Positions 22,707 to 34,060 are shown, numbered from the stretch's first letter. The stretch is DNA of 64,000 nucleotides from Forficula auricularia (GCA_024734495.1 JALMQS010000681.1:8701368-8765367), one strand, 5' to 3'. Program-made: numbers and translations. The notes: a model not told the origin generated them from the sequence alone.

Positions 22707-22900
22707 ACCAGGCGTTTTTCGCTGATGGTAGCCTTGATGTCTTTCCTTGAGGGCTTGGCTGCCGTTAGATGTCGTGATGGATTTTTAGTTGTTGGCTTCA
22801 CACTCTGCTATTTGCAGTAAGGCTGGATTTATTCTAAAAGCAGGATCAGATGCATGCGCACACAATCGCTCAACAGTTGTCAAAAAAAAAATGGCTGGCA
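22695..22900. mobile_element. possible end of a DNA transposon
   Basis: 'GCCCGGTGCACACCAGGCG' at 22695-22713 resembles the GC-rich, CACAC-containing ends of PIF/Harbinger-type elements. It starts where the LINE homology stops. No opposite end or duplication was found, so this is tentative. Confidence 0.25.
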
Positions 22901-22959
22901 ATAATATAATTGAAGAGGTTATTTAACGTAGACGAACTGCAATTATTGCTTTTTTATTA

Positions 22960-23150
22960 ATTTGTACTCTATATCTTCAGCAATGGTTACCATTAAAAAC
23001 GGAAACGTCAAAAATCCAATATAGAATTGTTATTCCTCAAGTACTAGATGAGAATCAATCGCTATTTTTGATTTTAACTCGATTCCTCTGTCTTCAGCAA
23101 AGATAACGAATAAGAAAACAACGCAGTTGCTATGCTTACTTATAAAAAAT
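22960..23150 (+). repeat. unit of the 119-bp family
   Basis: Reads 'CTTCAGCAATGGTTACC', 'TTATTCCTCAAGTACTAG' and 'TTTTTGATTTTAACTCG' in the same order as the array at 14.5-14.9 kb. It then shares its right flank ('AAGAAAACAACGC', 'GGTTGCTATG'-like) with 14905-14945. So the array plus flank moved as one unit. Confidence 0.75.
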
Positions 23151-23167
23151 AAATAAAAAATAAAAAA

Positions 23168-23352
23168 TTGATATTTTAATGCCAAAACCCCCATGTTATT
23201 TAGATGAGAAACTTAAATCCCTGAGGGAACAGGTTATAATTGAGACAGAGACTTGAAACTTGGGGGATATTTTTTTTATTTATTTCGAACTATATGAGAC
23301 CTTCTCCACATAAAATTACGAAAATACTCAAAATAAGGACCACACTAATATG
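23168..23352. repeat. half copy of the 7600-8427 foldback
   Basis: Shares 'CCCCCATGTTATTTAGATG' and the outer end 'CAAAATAAGGACCAC' with the right arm of the element at 7600-8427. Only one arm is present. Confidence 0.7.
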
Positions 23353-23543
23353 TATAGAAAAAAATGTATTTATTGTTTAGATAAATTAAAAAATAGAAAT
23401 ATTTTATAAAAAACAGATTTATTTCAAATCCAAGCGTTTCAGAAGAATTTCTCCTATTTTCAATAGATACAATTTGCGAAAAAAGAAAAAAAAGTTGCTT
23501 TCTCTAAAATTTAGAAAGCAACACTTATATATAAGTTATTTGT

Positions 23544-23586
23544 CACAAGCTATAGTTTCGAAGGTTTGATCTTCATCATCATCCTT
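23544..23586 (-). ncRNA. hammerhead-like motif, TATA-loop type, single
   Basis: Minus strand: TGATGA, T, GAAGATCAAACCTTC, GAAAC, TATA and GC in place of GTC. The C of CTGATGA and the cleavage triplet are altered. The downstream arm resembles 15840-15880, so this is one half of that foldback family. Confidence 0.35.
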
Positions 23587-23629
23587 TTTAATTAGAAATA
23601 TTTTATCTGTTAGTTCTTATGGGTTCAAA

Positions 23630-25450
23630 TATTAAATTTTCTTGTAATAGCAATCTGTTCACATAACAAACGAAAGCTAGCTTTTTAGACGGGAGAAGGT
23701 TTACACATTTCAAGGATTGATAAAGAACAACGTTGGGCAAATGCGGATCTTACGTTGAGTCAAGTGTGGCTCCCATTAACAATTTAGTTTGAATTATTGA
23801 AGATGGAATTTCCAATTTCTGAAATAATACTTACTGGAAAAGTGGCTGGCAAATTGGAGTTATTAGAGATGAAAGAGGATCAGACATTGCAAATGCTGCT
23901 GCACAAAGCTTGAATTTTGGAAACTCGTGCCTGAATCAAAATATCCAAGCTTAAAGAAAGCTTCTTGTCGTCTATTTTCCATTTTTGATACAACTTATTG
24001 CTCTGAACCTTTGTACTAGTATAGAGTCATAGTTATTTAAGCATTATGAAGGTTCTTTTTAAGATTGAGGATTCAGAAACATATTTTGTTGGATTTTTTT
24101 TTAATTTTAGCTCGATTTAGTAAATAAAAAAATGAACAATTTGAATTTTTATTTTTATTTAATTTTTAAAATTAATTTTTTCAAAATTTTATTTGAAATT
24201 ATACTCATTAATGAAATTTTTTTTTTTTTTTTTGAAAAAATATAAAATATCTTTTATAAATAAAAATAAAGATATAATATTAATATGTACATTCTTTTGG
24301 GATGGACCATCAATAAGGAAATTAGAAAATTGGTTGAAATTTTAGTGTAATTCAGCTTCTTATTCTCAAGCTACTGAGAAATGTAATTAAGAGTTAACTT
24401 AAGTAATCGATCTCTCTTCTCAGTGAAATGAAACTCGAAGTGGGAACATAGATAACTTGAGTTAACTCTAATTACATCTATCACCAACTTTAGAATTGGA
24501 AGCAAAACAGTCGTGTAAAACACTTGTACACATTACATTTATCTTCGAATTTCACCATGTGTAGTGCAACCTGAAAAAAACACACAATCACCGTAGTAAA
24601 CAAAAAAGGGTTCTCTCTCATAAATACTAAAAACATTTTAAATTTGAGAAATTATTTTTTAAATAACAATAGAAACTATATGTGTTGAATTATTTTATCC
24701 ATTTCTTTTTTTCCATTTGTTAACGATTTTTATTTATTTATTATTTTTCAAATTCGAGATGAGAAGGTTTAAAGAATATAAATTTTGTGTATGATGCACT
24801 AGAGGGTGAATTTCTATTTATCGATGACTTAGTTGTATGAGATTAATTTAGTTGATCTCTCACACCGAATGTGTTGTAGATATTTCTACAACAAAGGGCG
24901 AAAAAAAATTTGATTATTTTTTCGTGAGTTCCAATACTAGGCTCGGCAAAGATTAGAATTTCAAAATAATTTAAGTTATTATTGTTTAAAAAAAAGCAAA
25001 TTGTCTGTTTTTTGTGAAATCCATTTATAGAGTAAAACGGGGCTCTATTAGTGTCTCTAAATTATATGTCTGTCCGTTTGTAAGAGTATGTTAGCTGGCA
25101 AACTAAATAAGGTAAAAACTTGAAATTTATAAGTTAAATATATTTATTTCGCTACAATGTAATTAATCAAATGATTAGTGTCGAATTTTATATGGGGTCA
25201 TATATTTTTTTATCATAGAAATTGAAAGATATTCCTGTAAACATCTCTTTGAGTAGAAAAAATTTTCGATTTCAAATGAAGATGGAAGTTTTAGATGATA
25301 TTTGTACTTACTTGACGCGTTTAGAAACTCCTCAACTAAAATTATCAAAAAGTTACACAAATTCACTCATTAATTCCTTATTAACGGAAAATGAAAACGA
25401 ATTTGTCATCTTAAGTATTTTGAGTGTTATATGATACTTCAAACCTTGCC
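23630..25450. other. AT-rich stretch, nothing recognised as a gene
   Basis: A small palindrome (24383-24475: 'TAATTAAGAGTTAACTT' against 'AAGTTAACTCTAATTA'-like) is visible. A piece of repeat F ('GGGGCTCTATTAGTGTCTCTA') lies near 25040. Open frames around 25175-25434 overlap on opposite strands and show no domain. Confidence 0.35.
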
Positions 25451-25454
25451 ATGT

Positions 25455-26170
25455 TTTTTTTGTTTTTTTTTAATTCAATCTAATGCAAGAAGGGGTGCAC
25501 CAGTAAAGATGCAGCCCATATGGATTTCGAAAGACCCTTGCATTACCGAAGAGAAGGGAAAGTTGATTAAGTGAGAGGGTGTAGACTTAGGTGTTTATGC
25601 ACTCGGGTTTTGAAGGTTTGAAGATTATAAGTGCTGGGAAAGATGGAGGCTGAAAGATAGTTCCAGTTCCTTGAAGTCATGGGGATATACATATTGGCGA
25701 ATGAAGTGGTCCGGCACTTTTCTAATTTGACCGCGAAAGAGTGTTGGGAGTCGGCAAAACGCGTGCTACGTGCAAAGCATGCTTTGGGGGGAATTATTGA
25801 TTTTATCTCATCAGAGCACCTGTCGTGATAGTATCTATAGAAAAGGGAAAGGGCAGAGACATTTCTTCGATGAGCTAGCGAGTCGAGGGAGTCGGTGAGG
25901 GTAGAATCGTCTATTGGCCTGACGGCTCGTTTCTGAATTGCATCTAGGTTAGCAAGGGAATATTTAGAGGCTCCTCTCCATAGATGAGAGCCGTATTCGA
26001 AACAGGGGCGGATTTGGGCCTTGTAGATGGTAAGAAGATGTGGGGGCGTGAAGAATCGCTTGGACCTGAATAAGTAGCTAATCTTCCTTGCAGATTTTGC
26101 CACAGAGGAGATGTGTTCATTCCACGACAGGTCAGATGCGACAGAGACGCCCAACATGTTGGACAACGTA
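25455..26170 (-). pseudogene. LINE reverse-transcriptase tail, longest copy (199-codon open frame)
   Basis: The minus-strand frame 26166-25567 is open for 199 codons. Features in order: LGVSVASDLSWNEHISSVAK at residues 5-24, the post-RT connection; RSKRFFTPPHLLTIYKAQI at about 34-52; RPCFEYGSHLW at about 53-63; LDAIQKRAVRPID; SLFYRYYHDRCSDEIKSIIP; and the terminal FPSTYNLQTFKTRVHKHL. These are hallmarks of the segment after the polymerase core in jockey/CR1-type non-LTR retrotransposons. The RT catalytic motifs and endonuclease are missing, as expected from 5' truncation. 25455-25566 is the element's 3' region, shared with 33835-34060. It is a dead fragment despite the open frame. Confidence 0.85.
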
Positions 26171-26345
26171 CGCGTTTGGCCGCCTTATTTAAATAATTTA
26201 CTAATTTATTCCTGAAATGGCAATGTGGTATTATAGCTTCAGTGAATATGGTCGTGAACTTTATTTTTTCTTGAGTCCCCATTTAAGCCTCAACAATCAA
26301 TTCTATTGAAATGCAAATATCATTACATAGACTAAATGCACCTTG

Positions 26346-26655
26346 TCTTTCGGAATGTCCTGATAGATATCCGAGCTAAATGTTGCTTAACTTTTAAATA
26401 CCTATTAATGCCATGGCGACTGGTAATTGCTTAATATTTATGCAATTAAATCTATAACATTTTTGTTGGTTAATCAGTCCAAGTTTAATGGGCGAGCCTG
26501 TAGGATAGGTATTGGATTACCTAGCGAAGCAATTAATTGCCTTATCCTTAGGCGTCTTAGATTTAATTTAAATTTCTAGTGTTTCGTATAAACGGTAAAA
26601 CTAGGCCCTATTAATGTCTCTAAAATATTTTTCTGTCTGTCTGTCTGTCACTCAG
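26346..26655 (+). repeat. dispersed repeat F, copy 2
   Basis: Direct repeat of 16537-16845. It ends in a GTCTGTCTGTCTGTC run (26633-26650), which at the first copy is shorter. Non-coding. Confidence 0.75.
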
Positions 26656-26760
26656 AGAATTGTAGCTTCCAAGAATACAATTTAAAATTTATATGAAATT
26701 CTTTTCGAGCAAATCTAAAATTGTATTAATAAAATTAAAAACACAGAGTTTTTTTTAAAT

Positions 26761-26803
26761 GGGCCAGACGTTTCGTCAATTTATTTTGACTTCCTCAGTG
26801 GCC
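26761..26803 (-). ncRNA. hammerhead-like motif, GGCCA stem I
   Basis: Minus strand: GGCCA, CTGAGGA, A, GTCAA, a loop, TTGAC, GAAAC, GTC, TGGCC. Stem I GGCCA/TGGCC and stem II GTCAA/TTGAC are both perfect 5-bp helices flanking the two conserved core strings. Stem III would be only A-C/G-T with no loop, as in minimal stem III hammerheads thought to act as dimers. An extra A follows CTGAGGA. Confidence 0.55.
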
Positions 26804-26938
26804 AATTATATCACTATTTGTCAAAAAACAATTTCACTATACGACAAAACATCATTAATCTTTTTTTAAAATATTCTTGGTCCAAATTAATAAAAATCTT
26901 GAACTTTTCTTTAACCATTTGATAAAGAGTTATAAAAT

Positions 26939-26981
26939 GGGCCCCTGAGGAAGTAAAATAAATTGACGAAACGTCTGGCCC
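26939..26981 (+). ncRNA. hammerhead-like motif, GGCCA family, slightly decayed
   Basis: CTGAGGA at 26945-26951, A, GTAAAATAAATTGAC, GAAACGTC at 26968-26975, TGGCC. One base of stem II (GTAAA against TTGAC) and one of stem I (GGCCC against TGGCC) are changed relative to the partner at 26761. Confidence 0.5.
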
Positions 26982-27212
26982 ATTTAATAAAAACTCTGTG
27001 GTTTTAATTTTGACCAATTCCCTAGTATTTCTGTTACAAATTTACTATTGATGCGAATGATACAACATTGCATTAACATTTTAATTGAATGATTATTTTA
27101 GAAAATTTTACTGGGGTCTAAATTGAAAATTCATTTTTTATCATAAGGGGTAGAGACATTCCTTTAAACACATTTTTAAGTCGAATTAATCTTAATTTAT
27201 ATATATATTTTG

Positions 27213-27970
27213 AATTTATAATTTTCTCATTAATAATATATTAAAGAATAATTAACACATTAATGAGAATTGTTTTTATCGCGCTTTTTGAACAAGATAA
27301 ATATCGTGAGACTACTGCTGGTTGAAGCTATTGAAGTCTGCTGAGTCTTAAGTCTGGACCAAGAGAGAATGAAAAAAGATATGATCCATTTAGCTATAAT
27401 CCAACGTCATTATTGCGTTTAGCCCGCATGAGACTTGGATGGATCACCAAATGAATTTGAAATCTGAGATGTTATATATTCAATTCTCCCAGTCCAGAGC
27501 GCCCGATCTGTTAGCACGTATGTTAGGTGCTTGCCATTAATTAATCGTATGTTTCCTACATTTGATTCAATCGCGAATCGAATACAGGTGATTTTTGTCA
27601 TTGAATCGCGATTGAATCAAATGTAGGAAACTGCTACTGATTAATTAATGCCAGACACCTAACATACGTGCTAACAGATCGGGCGCTCTGGCTTGGGAGA
27701 ATTGAATATATAACATCTCAGATTTCAAATTCATTTAATGATTCATCCAAGTGTTATGCGGGCTAAACGCAATAATGACGTTGGATTATAGCTAAATGGA
27801 TCATATCTTTTTTCATTCTCTCTTGGTCCAGACTTAAGACTCAGCAGACTCCAATAGCTTCAACCAGCAGTAGTCTCGCGATATATATCTTGTTCAAAAA
27901 GCGCGATCAAAACAATTCTCATTAATGTGTTAATTATTCTTTAATATATTAATGAGAAAATTATAAATTT
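27213..27970. repeat. near-perfect palindrome with about 360-bp arms
   Basis: Arms 27213-27574 and about 27606-27970 are almost identical reverse complements around a roughly 31-base centre. Blocks include 'CAGATCGGGCGCTCTGG', 'GCTATTGAAGTCTGCTGAG'-type sequence and 'GCGGGCTAAACGCAATAATG'. The inner end (27540-27601) recurs in inverted form at 28030-28095. An open frame of 60 codons on minus (27601-27419) begins MTKITCIRFAIESN and a related frame begins at 28032, so an old coding segment is conceivable. I do not recognise it. Confidence 0.85.
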
Positions 27971-28239
27971 ATTTAACTTCATTATTTCAAGTTAGAAATA
28001 TATAAGTTCAGATATTATTTTCACTTAATATTTGACAAAATTCACCTGCATTCGATTCGCAATTGAATCAAATATAGGAAACATACGATTAATATATATT
28101 TTCCTTAAAAAAAAATCATTTTTTGTGCAGATATTATATGTACAGAAGCCTCGGTATGCGGTCCTACTGTCGCTAGCCAATTTTAATCTATCGATTAATT
28201 CGTTATATGTTTACAGAGTTATATAGTCAGATCTAATTA

Positions 28240-29290
28240 CTATCCCTGTTAGTCATATGAATGTATTCAAGTTCTTTCAACATTAAATATATAATTAATT
28301 TGGCCTGTTTGTCTTTGGGATTCAGGAAATAGTCTCAAACATTAATTACAACAATTGAATTGACAAGCTACTTACGCACCTTGAATTGCTTATAAATCTA
28401 CTTAGTCTATGAAATCGCAATTGAGAAAGATTTATAACCATAAGCCGTTCACATTGTTCTTACCTACTTGACCTAGTACTTAAGGAAAACAATTCCAATA
28501 GTCTCTCTGGCTGCTTTAGCATTTATTTAGAGGGACGTAAATTCCAATAGAGGCTTGGTCTCCTATGGATGAAGGAGGAATTTATTTTCTTGTTTTGTCA
28601 GTGTTTTTTAGTCAAAAAAATATTCGGTGAATCCCATTCTCCCTGAAGTGGTGGAAGTGAAATGATTCTTCTTGATACTTTTTTTCCTGGATAGCGACTT
28701 CTTTGCCCTGTAATAAATCTCTGCATTTCTTTTTGTTCTATAATTGTGCAAAGGAGGGCGGGTGGCCTTCTTAGAAATCTGCACAGATCGTATATCATCT
28801 CCATGGCCATCTCAAATATGCATGCTTTATTGTTATGTATAAATCGTAGTATTAAATAGTGAATTATGACATTTATTGCTGACACAAAATAAAATATGTT
28901 TTCACTTTTGATTTTATTTCACTTTTTTTTTGTTTACGAAGCCAATTGAGCTTTCAACTTCGAAGACCAATTTTCAATAAAAAAAAATCAATTTCACATG
29001 TTATGATTTTCATATAATGGTGGCATACAAGGTACAATTCTTGGGTTTTCACTGGAATCAATTTCTTCTTTTCGAATTTGTTACAAATCATTTTGTTTTT
29101 CAAGAAACGGTGAGAGAAAAACATTCACTCTTTTAGAAAAATAAACTGTTGTGGCTATCTGCATAAATTTGACATACACCCCCCCCTTCTTCCTCCTGTT
29201 TACTAAAACGTCTACTAAATAAACAGTTTTCAATTTCATATAATCAGTAAATCTAGATCTTTAGATTAACTAGTTGTACACTGATATCAC
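28240..29290. other. mostly unassigned stretch with a 95-codon minus-strand frame
   Basis: Minus-strand frame 28885-28598 (95 codons) has fairly balanced amino-acid use, including RPPALLCTIIEQKEMQRF and SRRIISLPPLQGEW. I recognise no family, it has no cysteine pattern or transmembrane segment of note, and no splice sites clearly frame it. It could be a chance frame. The rest is AT-rich. Confidence 0.2.
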
Positions 29291-29299
29291 CATCTAATC

Positions 29300-29804
29300 C
29301 AGAGGTCCCCAAACTATGGCCTGCGAGTCAAATTCGGCCCTTGAAACTATTCCATCCGGCCCCCGGCTACTATAGAATTAATACAAATAATTTACTATAT
29401 TAAATATTATGAAATATAGTTCTTTCTGAAATTTAATTCAAAAAGTGCTGGCGTCCTCTTTTTTATTTATAAACTGATAAAATTTGATGTAGAAATTGCA
29501 AGCAATTGAGGACATGATTCAGTTGTTGTTGAGTGATTTTTCTACTTCTATTCTGTCTTACTTCAATTTTTATTTTTGTTTTGTTTTCTATAAGTGAGTC
29601 AGAATAGAAGTAGAAAAATCACTCAACAACAATTGAGGCCTCCAAATTCTACATCAAAATTTATCAGTTTATATCAAATATTAATGCCATTTAATAGCAT
29701 ATTTTTAATATAATTTCCATTTATAATAATATGTTATATCCGGCCCGCCCATAGTTTTCATATTTCACATACGGCCCTATCTCTAAAAAGTTTGGGGACC
29801 CCTG
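29300..29804. mobile_element. hAT-like MITE, 505 bp, with imperfect 8-bp target duplication
   Basis: Ends are CAGAGGTCCCCAAACTA and, in reverse complement, CAGGGGTCCCCAAACTT. Flanks are ATCTAATC (29292-29299) and ATCTACTC (29805-29812), an 8-bp duplication with one mismatch. Subterminal blocks 'GGCCCTTGAAACT' and 'CATCCGGCCC' are shared with the shorter copy at 58433-58659. An inverted-repeat insert (29470-29560 against 29595-29675) accounts for the extra length. Confidence 0.9.
29470..29675. repeat. foldback insert inside the hAT-like MITE
   Basis: The arms 'GTAGAAAAATCACTCAACAA' (right) and its complement (left, 29524-29552) with 'AACTGATAAAATTTGATGTAG' complements outside form an inverted repeat. 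It is absent from the 58-kb copy of the host MITE, so it inserted later. Confidence 0.7.
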
Positions 29805-29879
29805 ATCTACTCTAATGCGGTTTCAATTCTAGTAACGATAAATAATGCATTAGAAAATATTTCATTTTTATGATTGAAG

Positions 29880-30075
29880 GGAAAAAGCGAAACTTTTTCA
29901 AGACTCGGTACGCTGCTTGCAGTTTCGTTAAATTAATATTTTTAAATGTTAAATACCTAAATCTGAAATTCACTTTCATTCAATATTTTTACTTAGAGTC
30001 AAAAGGCATTAGAATAATAGAAATTAAGAAATCAATCTCCGCTAGTGTGAACCAGATCTGGACATATATTTGGCA
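29880..30075 (+). repeat. diverged fragment of repeat A's family
   Basis: 'TTCAAGACTCGGTACGCTG', 'GCAGTTTCG', 'GTCAAAAGGC' and 'AATAATAGAAATTAAGAAAT' match pieces at 34260-34560, 43590-43680, 59240-59285 and (inverted) 42470-42620. This is the most frequent interspersed repeat in the window. Confidence 0.65.
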
Positions 30076-30600
30076 TAATTACAATTATTATACACAATGA
30101 GCAAAAAAATTGAAAATTTTTCCCTGAATTGAATACTAGGCTCGCTCGGGATGCAGACTAAGTACTATTGTTTCCCACTTCTGCCTTTACGTAAAATACC
30201 TTATTGCCTACCTCCCGAATATACTGACGAGTCAGAAATGCTTGATTTTAAATTAAAAAAAATCTAATTCAATTATTTTCCACTTAAAGGAGATTTTTTA
30301 AATAAATTGCAAATAAACGAGCCTGCATTTCATAATTTGTAAGATAGCGAGTGGGTCTTGTAAACCTGAACAAATATTCTTTGACTGTGTCAACAAAGAG
30401 AAAATTGAAAAATTGAAAATATTGAGAAAACTAATTAATCTATTCGCAAAAGTGTTCTTTCTTCCTAATATTATTAATTTCATATAATCAGTGGATCAAT
30501 AAATCTAGAACTTTATAAGATTCTTCCAAAACTTAAGTGACTTGTAGATTTTATTTTAATAAATTAAACAGTTTGTTCAGTCATATAAAATAAATAAATA

Positions 30601-30829
30601 GAGTAATTTTAGACAATTAACATTATTTATTAGATAGGTTTACTAAACACTTTTGGTAACCCTGGTAGACCATCTTCAGTAGTACTGAAAATTGAAACAT
30701 TTTTTATATGTACAATTAAACAAAATAAAAACCATAAAATTTCACATCATTTTCTATCAGGGGTGACCGAAACTGTTTAGTAAATCTAACTAATAATAAT
30801 GTTAATTGTCTAAAATTACTTATTTTTAT
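30601..30829. mobile_element. short foldback with a hammerhead-like string in one arm
   Basis: The arms 'GTAATTTTAGACAATTAAC' and its complement at 30806-30824 enclose 'GGTTTACTAAACA' complements. On the minus strand CTGAAGA (30679-30673), T, GGT...ACC and AAAAG resemble the same motif order, while the other arm keeps only GGTGACCGAAACTG. Probably decayed. Confidence 0.5.
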
Positions 30830-31029
30830 GTGTCTGTACAAACCCTTTAATTTATAAAAACTAGAACTTTATATAAACTAGTTTACTGGTAACGCAATCT
30901 TTAGTACATTAATTCCATTTCAATTCTAGTAGAAAAAAATAATAGACTTTCAAGTATTTCAATTTTATAATATTTCTGGCCGACTTCTGCCTATAGAAAG
31001 AGAAAGAATTTAATAAACATTGGTTAGTT

Positions 31030-32600
31030 TTAACCTGAGGTGATTTTTTGAAAAACATTCCAACTATTTTCAAAAAAAAGATGCTCAAATCTTTAGTTTT
31101 ATATTCTGCCTATAGGGAACTAAAATACCTTATAGTCTTAACGAGTATAGCGGTCGCTTTACTATCTAAGATCTCGCAGTATCTCCTTTTATGTTTTCCC
31201 AATCAATTTCAATGGAATGCAGGCAACACGATTGGAGCTAGGAAGCCTGTAAATATGCAGACAACTTCCAGTGACTGTAAACTGCCAAACTTCTCAAAGC
31301 TGCCCGTCTGTCCTTTTGTAGTCTACCTTTGACCATTCTTTGAAAACTGGTACAATGAACATTCCAAAACCGCTTACTGACTCTTAAGAGCGCGCCAGAT
31401 GTATTTCTGCCTATAAAACTTATGTGTAAATGTACAATAGATAAATAAATAATAAATTTAGCCGGGATTTTCACATTTATTCAAATGATTTACACATCTA
31501 CAAATTTACTTTTATTCAAGCTAAATTCTTCTTCACGACAATCTGTTTCATTGTCTATTTTCAAAATTTATATTTTTTTATAGTTGCTTTATATTCCTTT
31601 TTTAAAAACAACCATTTTTTCAAATTTCTTAAAATTTAAAATAAAATTTTTCCCGAAAGGCTTGGACTTCATATAAACGTTATGAAATTGATTTTTATTC
31701 AGACACAAAGCAATCAATAAAATATTTTCAATATAAATTGGAATTTCAGTTGATTAATGTCCATTATATTTAATTAAATAAAAGATTAACAAGTGTTGGA
31801 CATATCTTTTTTATAATTTTAATTTTTGTACAACGTTTCGTCCTTTCCAAGACTTTATCACGTACTCAATTATTCAAAACATTAACCGTTGAAATAACAA
31901 TAAAACAATCGAGACACGAAACAATAAATCCATAATATCTATCTTATAACAAATCAGCCCAACCAATTTACAAAAAAGAATCTTAAAATATATCAAAAGT
32001 GAGGTCGTGCCTAACAGATAATACACACTTCAAATCACATGAACCTAGCATCAAAATATATTCTAATAATTTAATATTATTGATTGTATTATATAAATAT
32101 AATTCTTCAAAAGCAATAAATTAAAACGCTTATTGCTGAGTTATAAGAGCTTCTCGGTGATTGGCTTATATAATGAATGGATTTCTAGTGATTTCCAATA
32201 TTTAATTACAAATGTTTATAAGTATTATTGATTTATTTCAATAATTTTTTAATGGGATGATTTTTAATTGAATATGAATACCAGCCATTTTCATAAAATT
32301 CTACTCTTTTCCAGACAATAAATTTTATTAGGGCCTGTGTAACTCAATATAACGATTTTATGATGCTCTAGCAAAATAAACATAAATTCAGGTCATGAGT
32401 TAGATAAATGCCTGACAACTATTACCTGAAATCTATGATTTCGATGACAATTTATCAATAAGACAATATCTTATTAATTATAACACGAAAATGGATAAAA
32501 GAGCCACCAAAATACAGAACAAAATAAAAATTCAAAACAACACTTACCAATTCAGTCAATTTGTATTTAAACTTTAAGTAGGTACAATATATAGAAGTAT
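31030..32600. other. AT-rich stretch; one motif-like site, no gene
   Basis: At 31830-31870 on minus a GTC...GAC stem is followed by GAAACGTTG and preceded by GTGATAA, a weak hammerhead-like arrangement. Open frames at 31048-31332 and 31238-31474 overlap on opposite strands and lack any domain. Nothing else recognised. Confidence 0.3.
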
Positions 32601-32606
32601 GCATAT

Positions 32607-33664
32607 TAGGGTGGGCCTTATTTTTCGACCATTATATTTTTTCAGAATAGAAGCTCAAATTATGAGGTATGGTAAGAAAATAATTTGAACAAAATTTGAG
32701 ATCGACGAAGGCAATATAAGGTTTAAAAATTTATTTATTCCGGACCGAGATCACTTTGACAAACGAAAAAAATTGGAATTAGGGATATTTGCACCTTCGT
32801 TGCCAAACTCTAACTTAAAGTTTGGATTCAAGCCTAATGGCTGCAGAAACTACTCAACTGAACGTAGAATTTTTCGAAAATCTGTATGCCTATCGCCAAG
32901 TTGATGAGAAAATAAGCCGTATCGCAATAAATAAATTATTTAACCACTTGTGGTAGCTATCACGAGAAAAACCAGTTCTAACATTTTTGAGAATGAAATT
33001 GAATGTGATGATAACACTTTCCAAATTGGACTGGAAAATGTAAAAAAACTTCAAGTTGTAAACGAGACCACTAAACAAGAAATGAATCTCTTGGAAGAGT
33101 ACAATAGAATACGAAGAAGAGAAGCAATTTATCCTGAAAATTGTTTCAGAATAGATAAAAATCTCCGATAACAGCAAATGAATATTGCCAGCAGATTTGT
33201 AAAACTTCATATTTGGTTAAATACAATTTATAATTGTCGTTTTTTTATTTATTTACTTCTGAATGCTAAATCCCTTCTTTATATATATAACAATAATAAT
33301 TTTCTAGTTTTATTATACTTATACTACTCAAATAAATCTGTTTCTCGATGTACGCCTAGGAGGTAGGAATAATATTGAATTCACATTATTTTTTTTTCTT
33401 TTGCTCTATGTGTTTAATAATGGTTGAATGACGAAGGTAGGGGCGAGATTTCATAAGATAATATGTATTAATTTCATGATATTTGATGTTTTTATTTTTA
33501 GTTTTGATTTAACGACGTTTAACAAAATACAGTAACCGAATAGCCCAAAATTCTTAAAATTTCAGATTTTCGAATTCGCGTTGACCGAGAGATCTCAGAA
33601 TTTGTACAAATTATTTTCTTACCATGTCTCATCATAATTTGAGCTTCTGCTAAGGCCCACCCTA
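32607..33664. mobile_element. TIR element with TAGGGTGGGCCTTA ends, about 1.06 kb
   Basis: The left end TAGGGTGGGCCTTA (32607) and right end TAAGGCCCACCCTA (to 33664) are perfect complements. Arms extend with 'TCAAATTATGA' and 'GGTAAGAAAATAATTTG' against their complements at 33610-33645. Flanks ATGCATAT and ATGTATGT match at 6 of 8 positions, compatible with an old hAT-type duplication. Unlike the other foldbacks it holds a central non-palindromic region with a broken reading frame. Confidence 0.75.
32837..33171 (+). pseudogene. broken reading frame inside the TIR element
   Basis: An ATG at 32837 opens 39 codons (MAAETTQLNVEFFENLYAYR...) ending in TAG at 32954. In the neighbouring frame the sequence continues as AITRKTSSNIFENEIECD, then QIGLENVKKLQVV, LLEEYNRIRRREAIYPENCF, stopping at 33171. 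One frameshift near 32950 joins them into about 110 residues that are charged and plausibly helical. I do not recognise the family. Its place in the middle of an element suggests a transposon-encoded or captured protein remnant, not a host gene. Confidence 0.4.
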
Positions 33665-33834
33665 ATGTATGTGCGCCGACAAAAAACAATTTTATAAAAT
33701 CATTTTAACCAGACTTTATAACTTGAAGAAGATGTATTTCTATAAAAAAGAATTTAAATGATAAAGAGCCCAGAATATAAATATAAACAACCTGTCTGGC
33801 TGCTGCATTTATGAATTCTTTTTTTCAATCGAAT

Positions 33835-34060
33835 AGATTAAGGGGCTCACTTATAAGATGCAGCGATGCAGCACCAATATGTCTTGACAGATCCTTGCAT
33901 TACCGCAAAAAAGAGGATAGTGTGATCAACAGAAAGAATGGAGATTGGGTTGTGCCCACATGGGAATCTTTAAGGACTCAAGACTGGAAGAGACGGAAAA
34001 AGATTGGTCAGGAGTGAGTTACAGACACTAGAAGTCATTTATTGGCCAATGAACTCTAAA
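33835..34060 (-). pseudogene. LINE reverse-transcriptase tail, remnant copy 4
   Basis: Nucleotide similarity to 25480-25700: 'GATGCAGC', 'CCTTGCATTACCG', 'TGGGAATCTTTAAGGACTC'-type and 'TAGAAGTCAT' blocks in order. It is the last part of the RT tail with the 3' region, heavily decayed, oriented minus like the other three copies. Confidence 0.6.

Larger units (their letters stand above)
26727..27012. mobile_element. foldback with divergent hammerhead-like pair (ACTCTGTG family, copy 1)
   Basis: The arms 26727-26865 and about 26870-27012 are reverse complements ('ACAGAGTTTTT...AAATGGGCC' against 'GGCCCATTTAATAAAAACTC'). One motif lies in each arm, pointing outward. A second copy is at 41858-42231 and shares the flanking sequence 'CCAATTCCCTA', 'TATTTCTGTTAC'-like to the right. 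No protein. Confidence 0.8.

Noticed and set aside
25567..26166. The 199-codon frame as an active gene
   Set aside because: It is only the C-terminal tail of a LINE reverse transcriptase without catalytic motifs; openness reflects recent insertion or chance.
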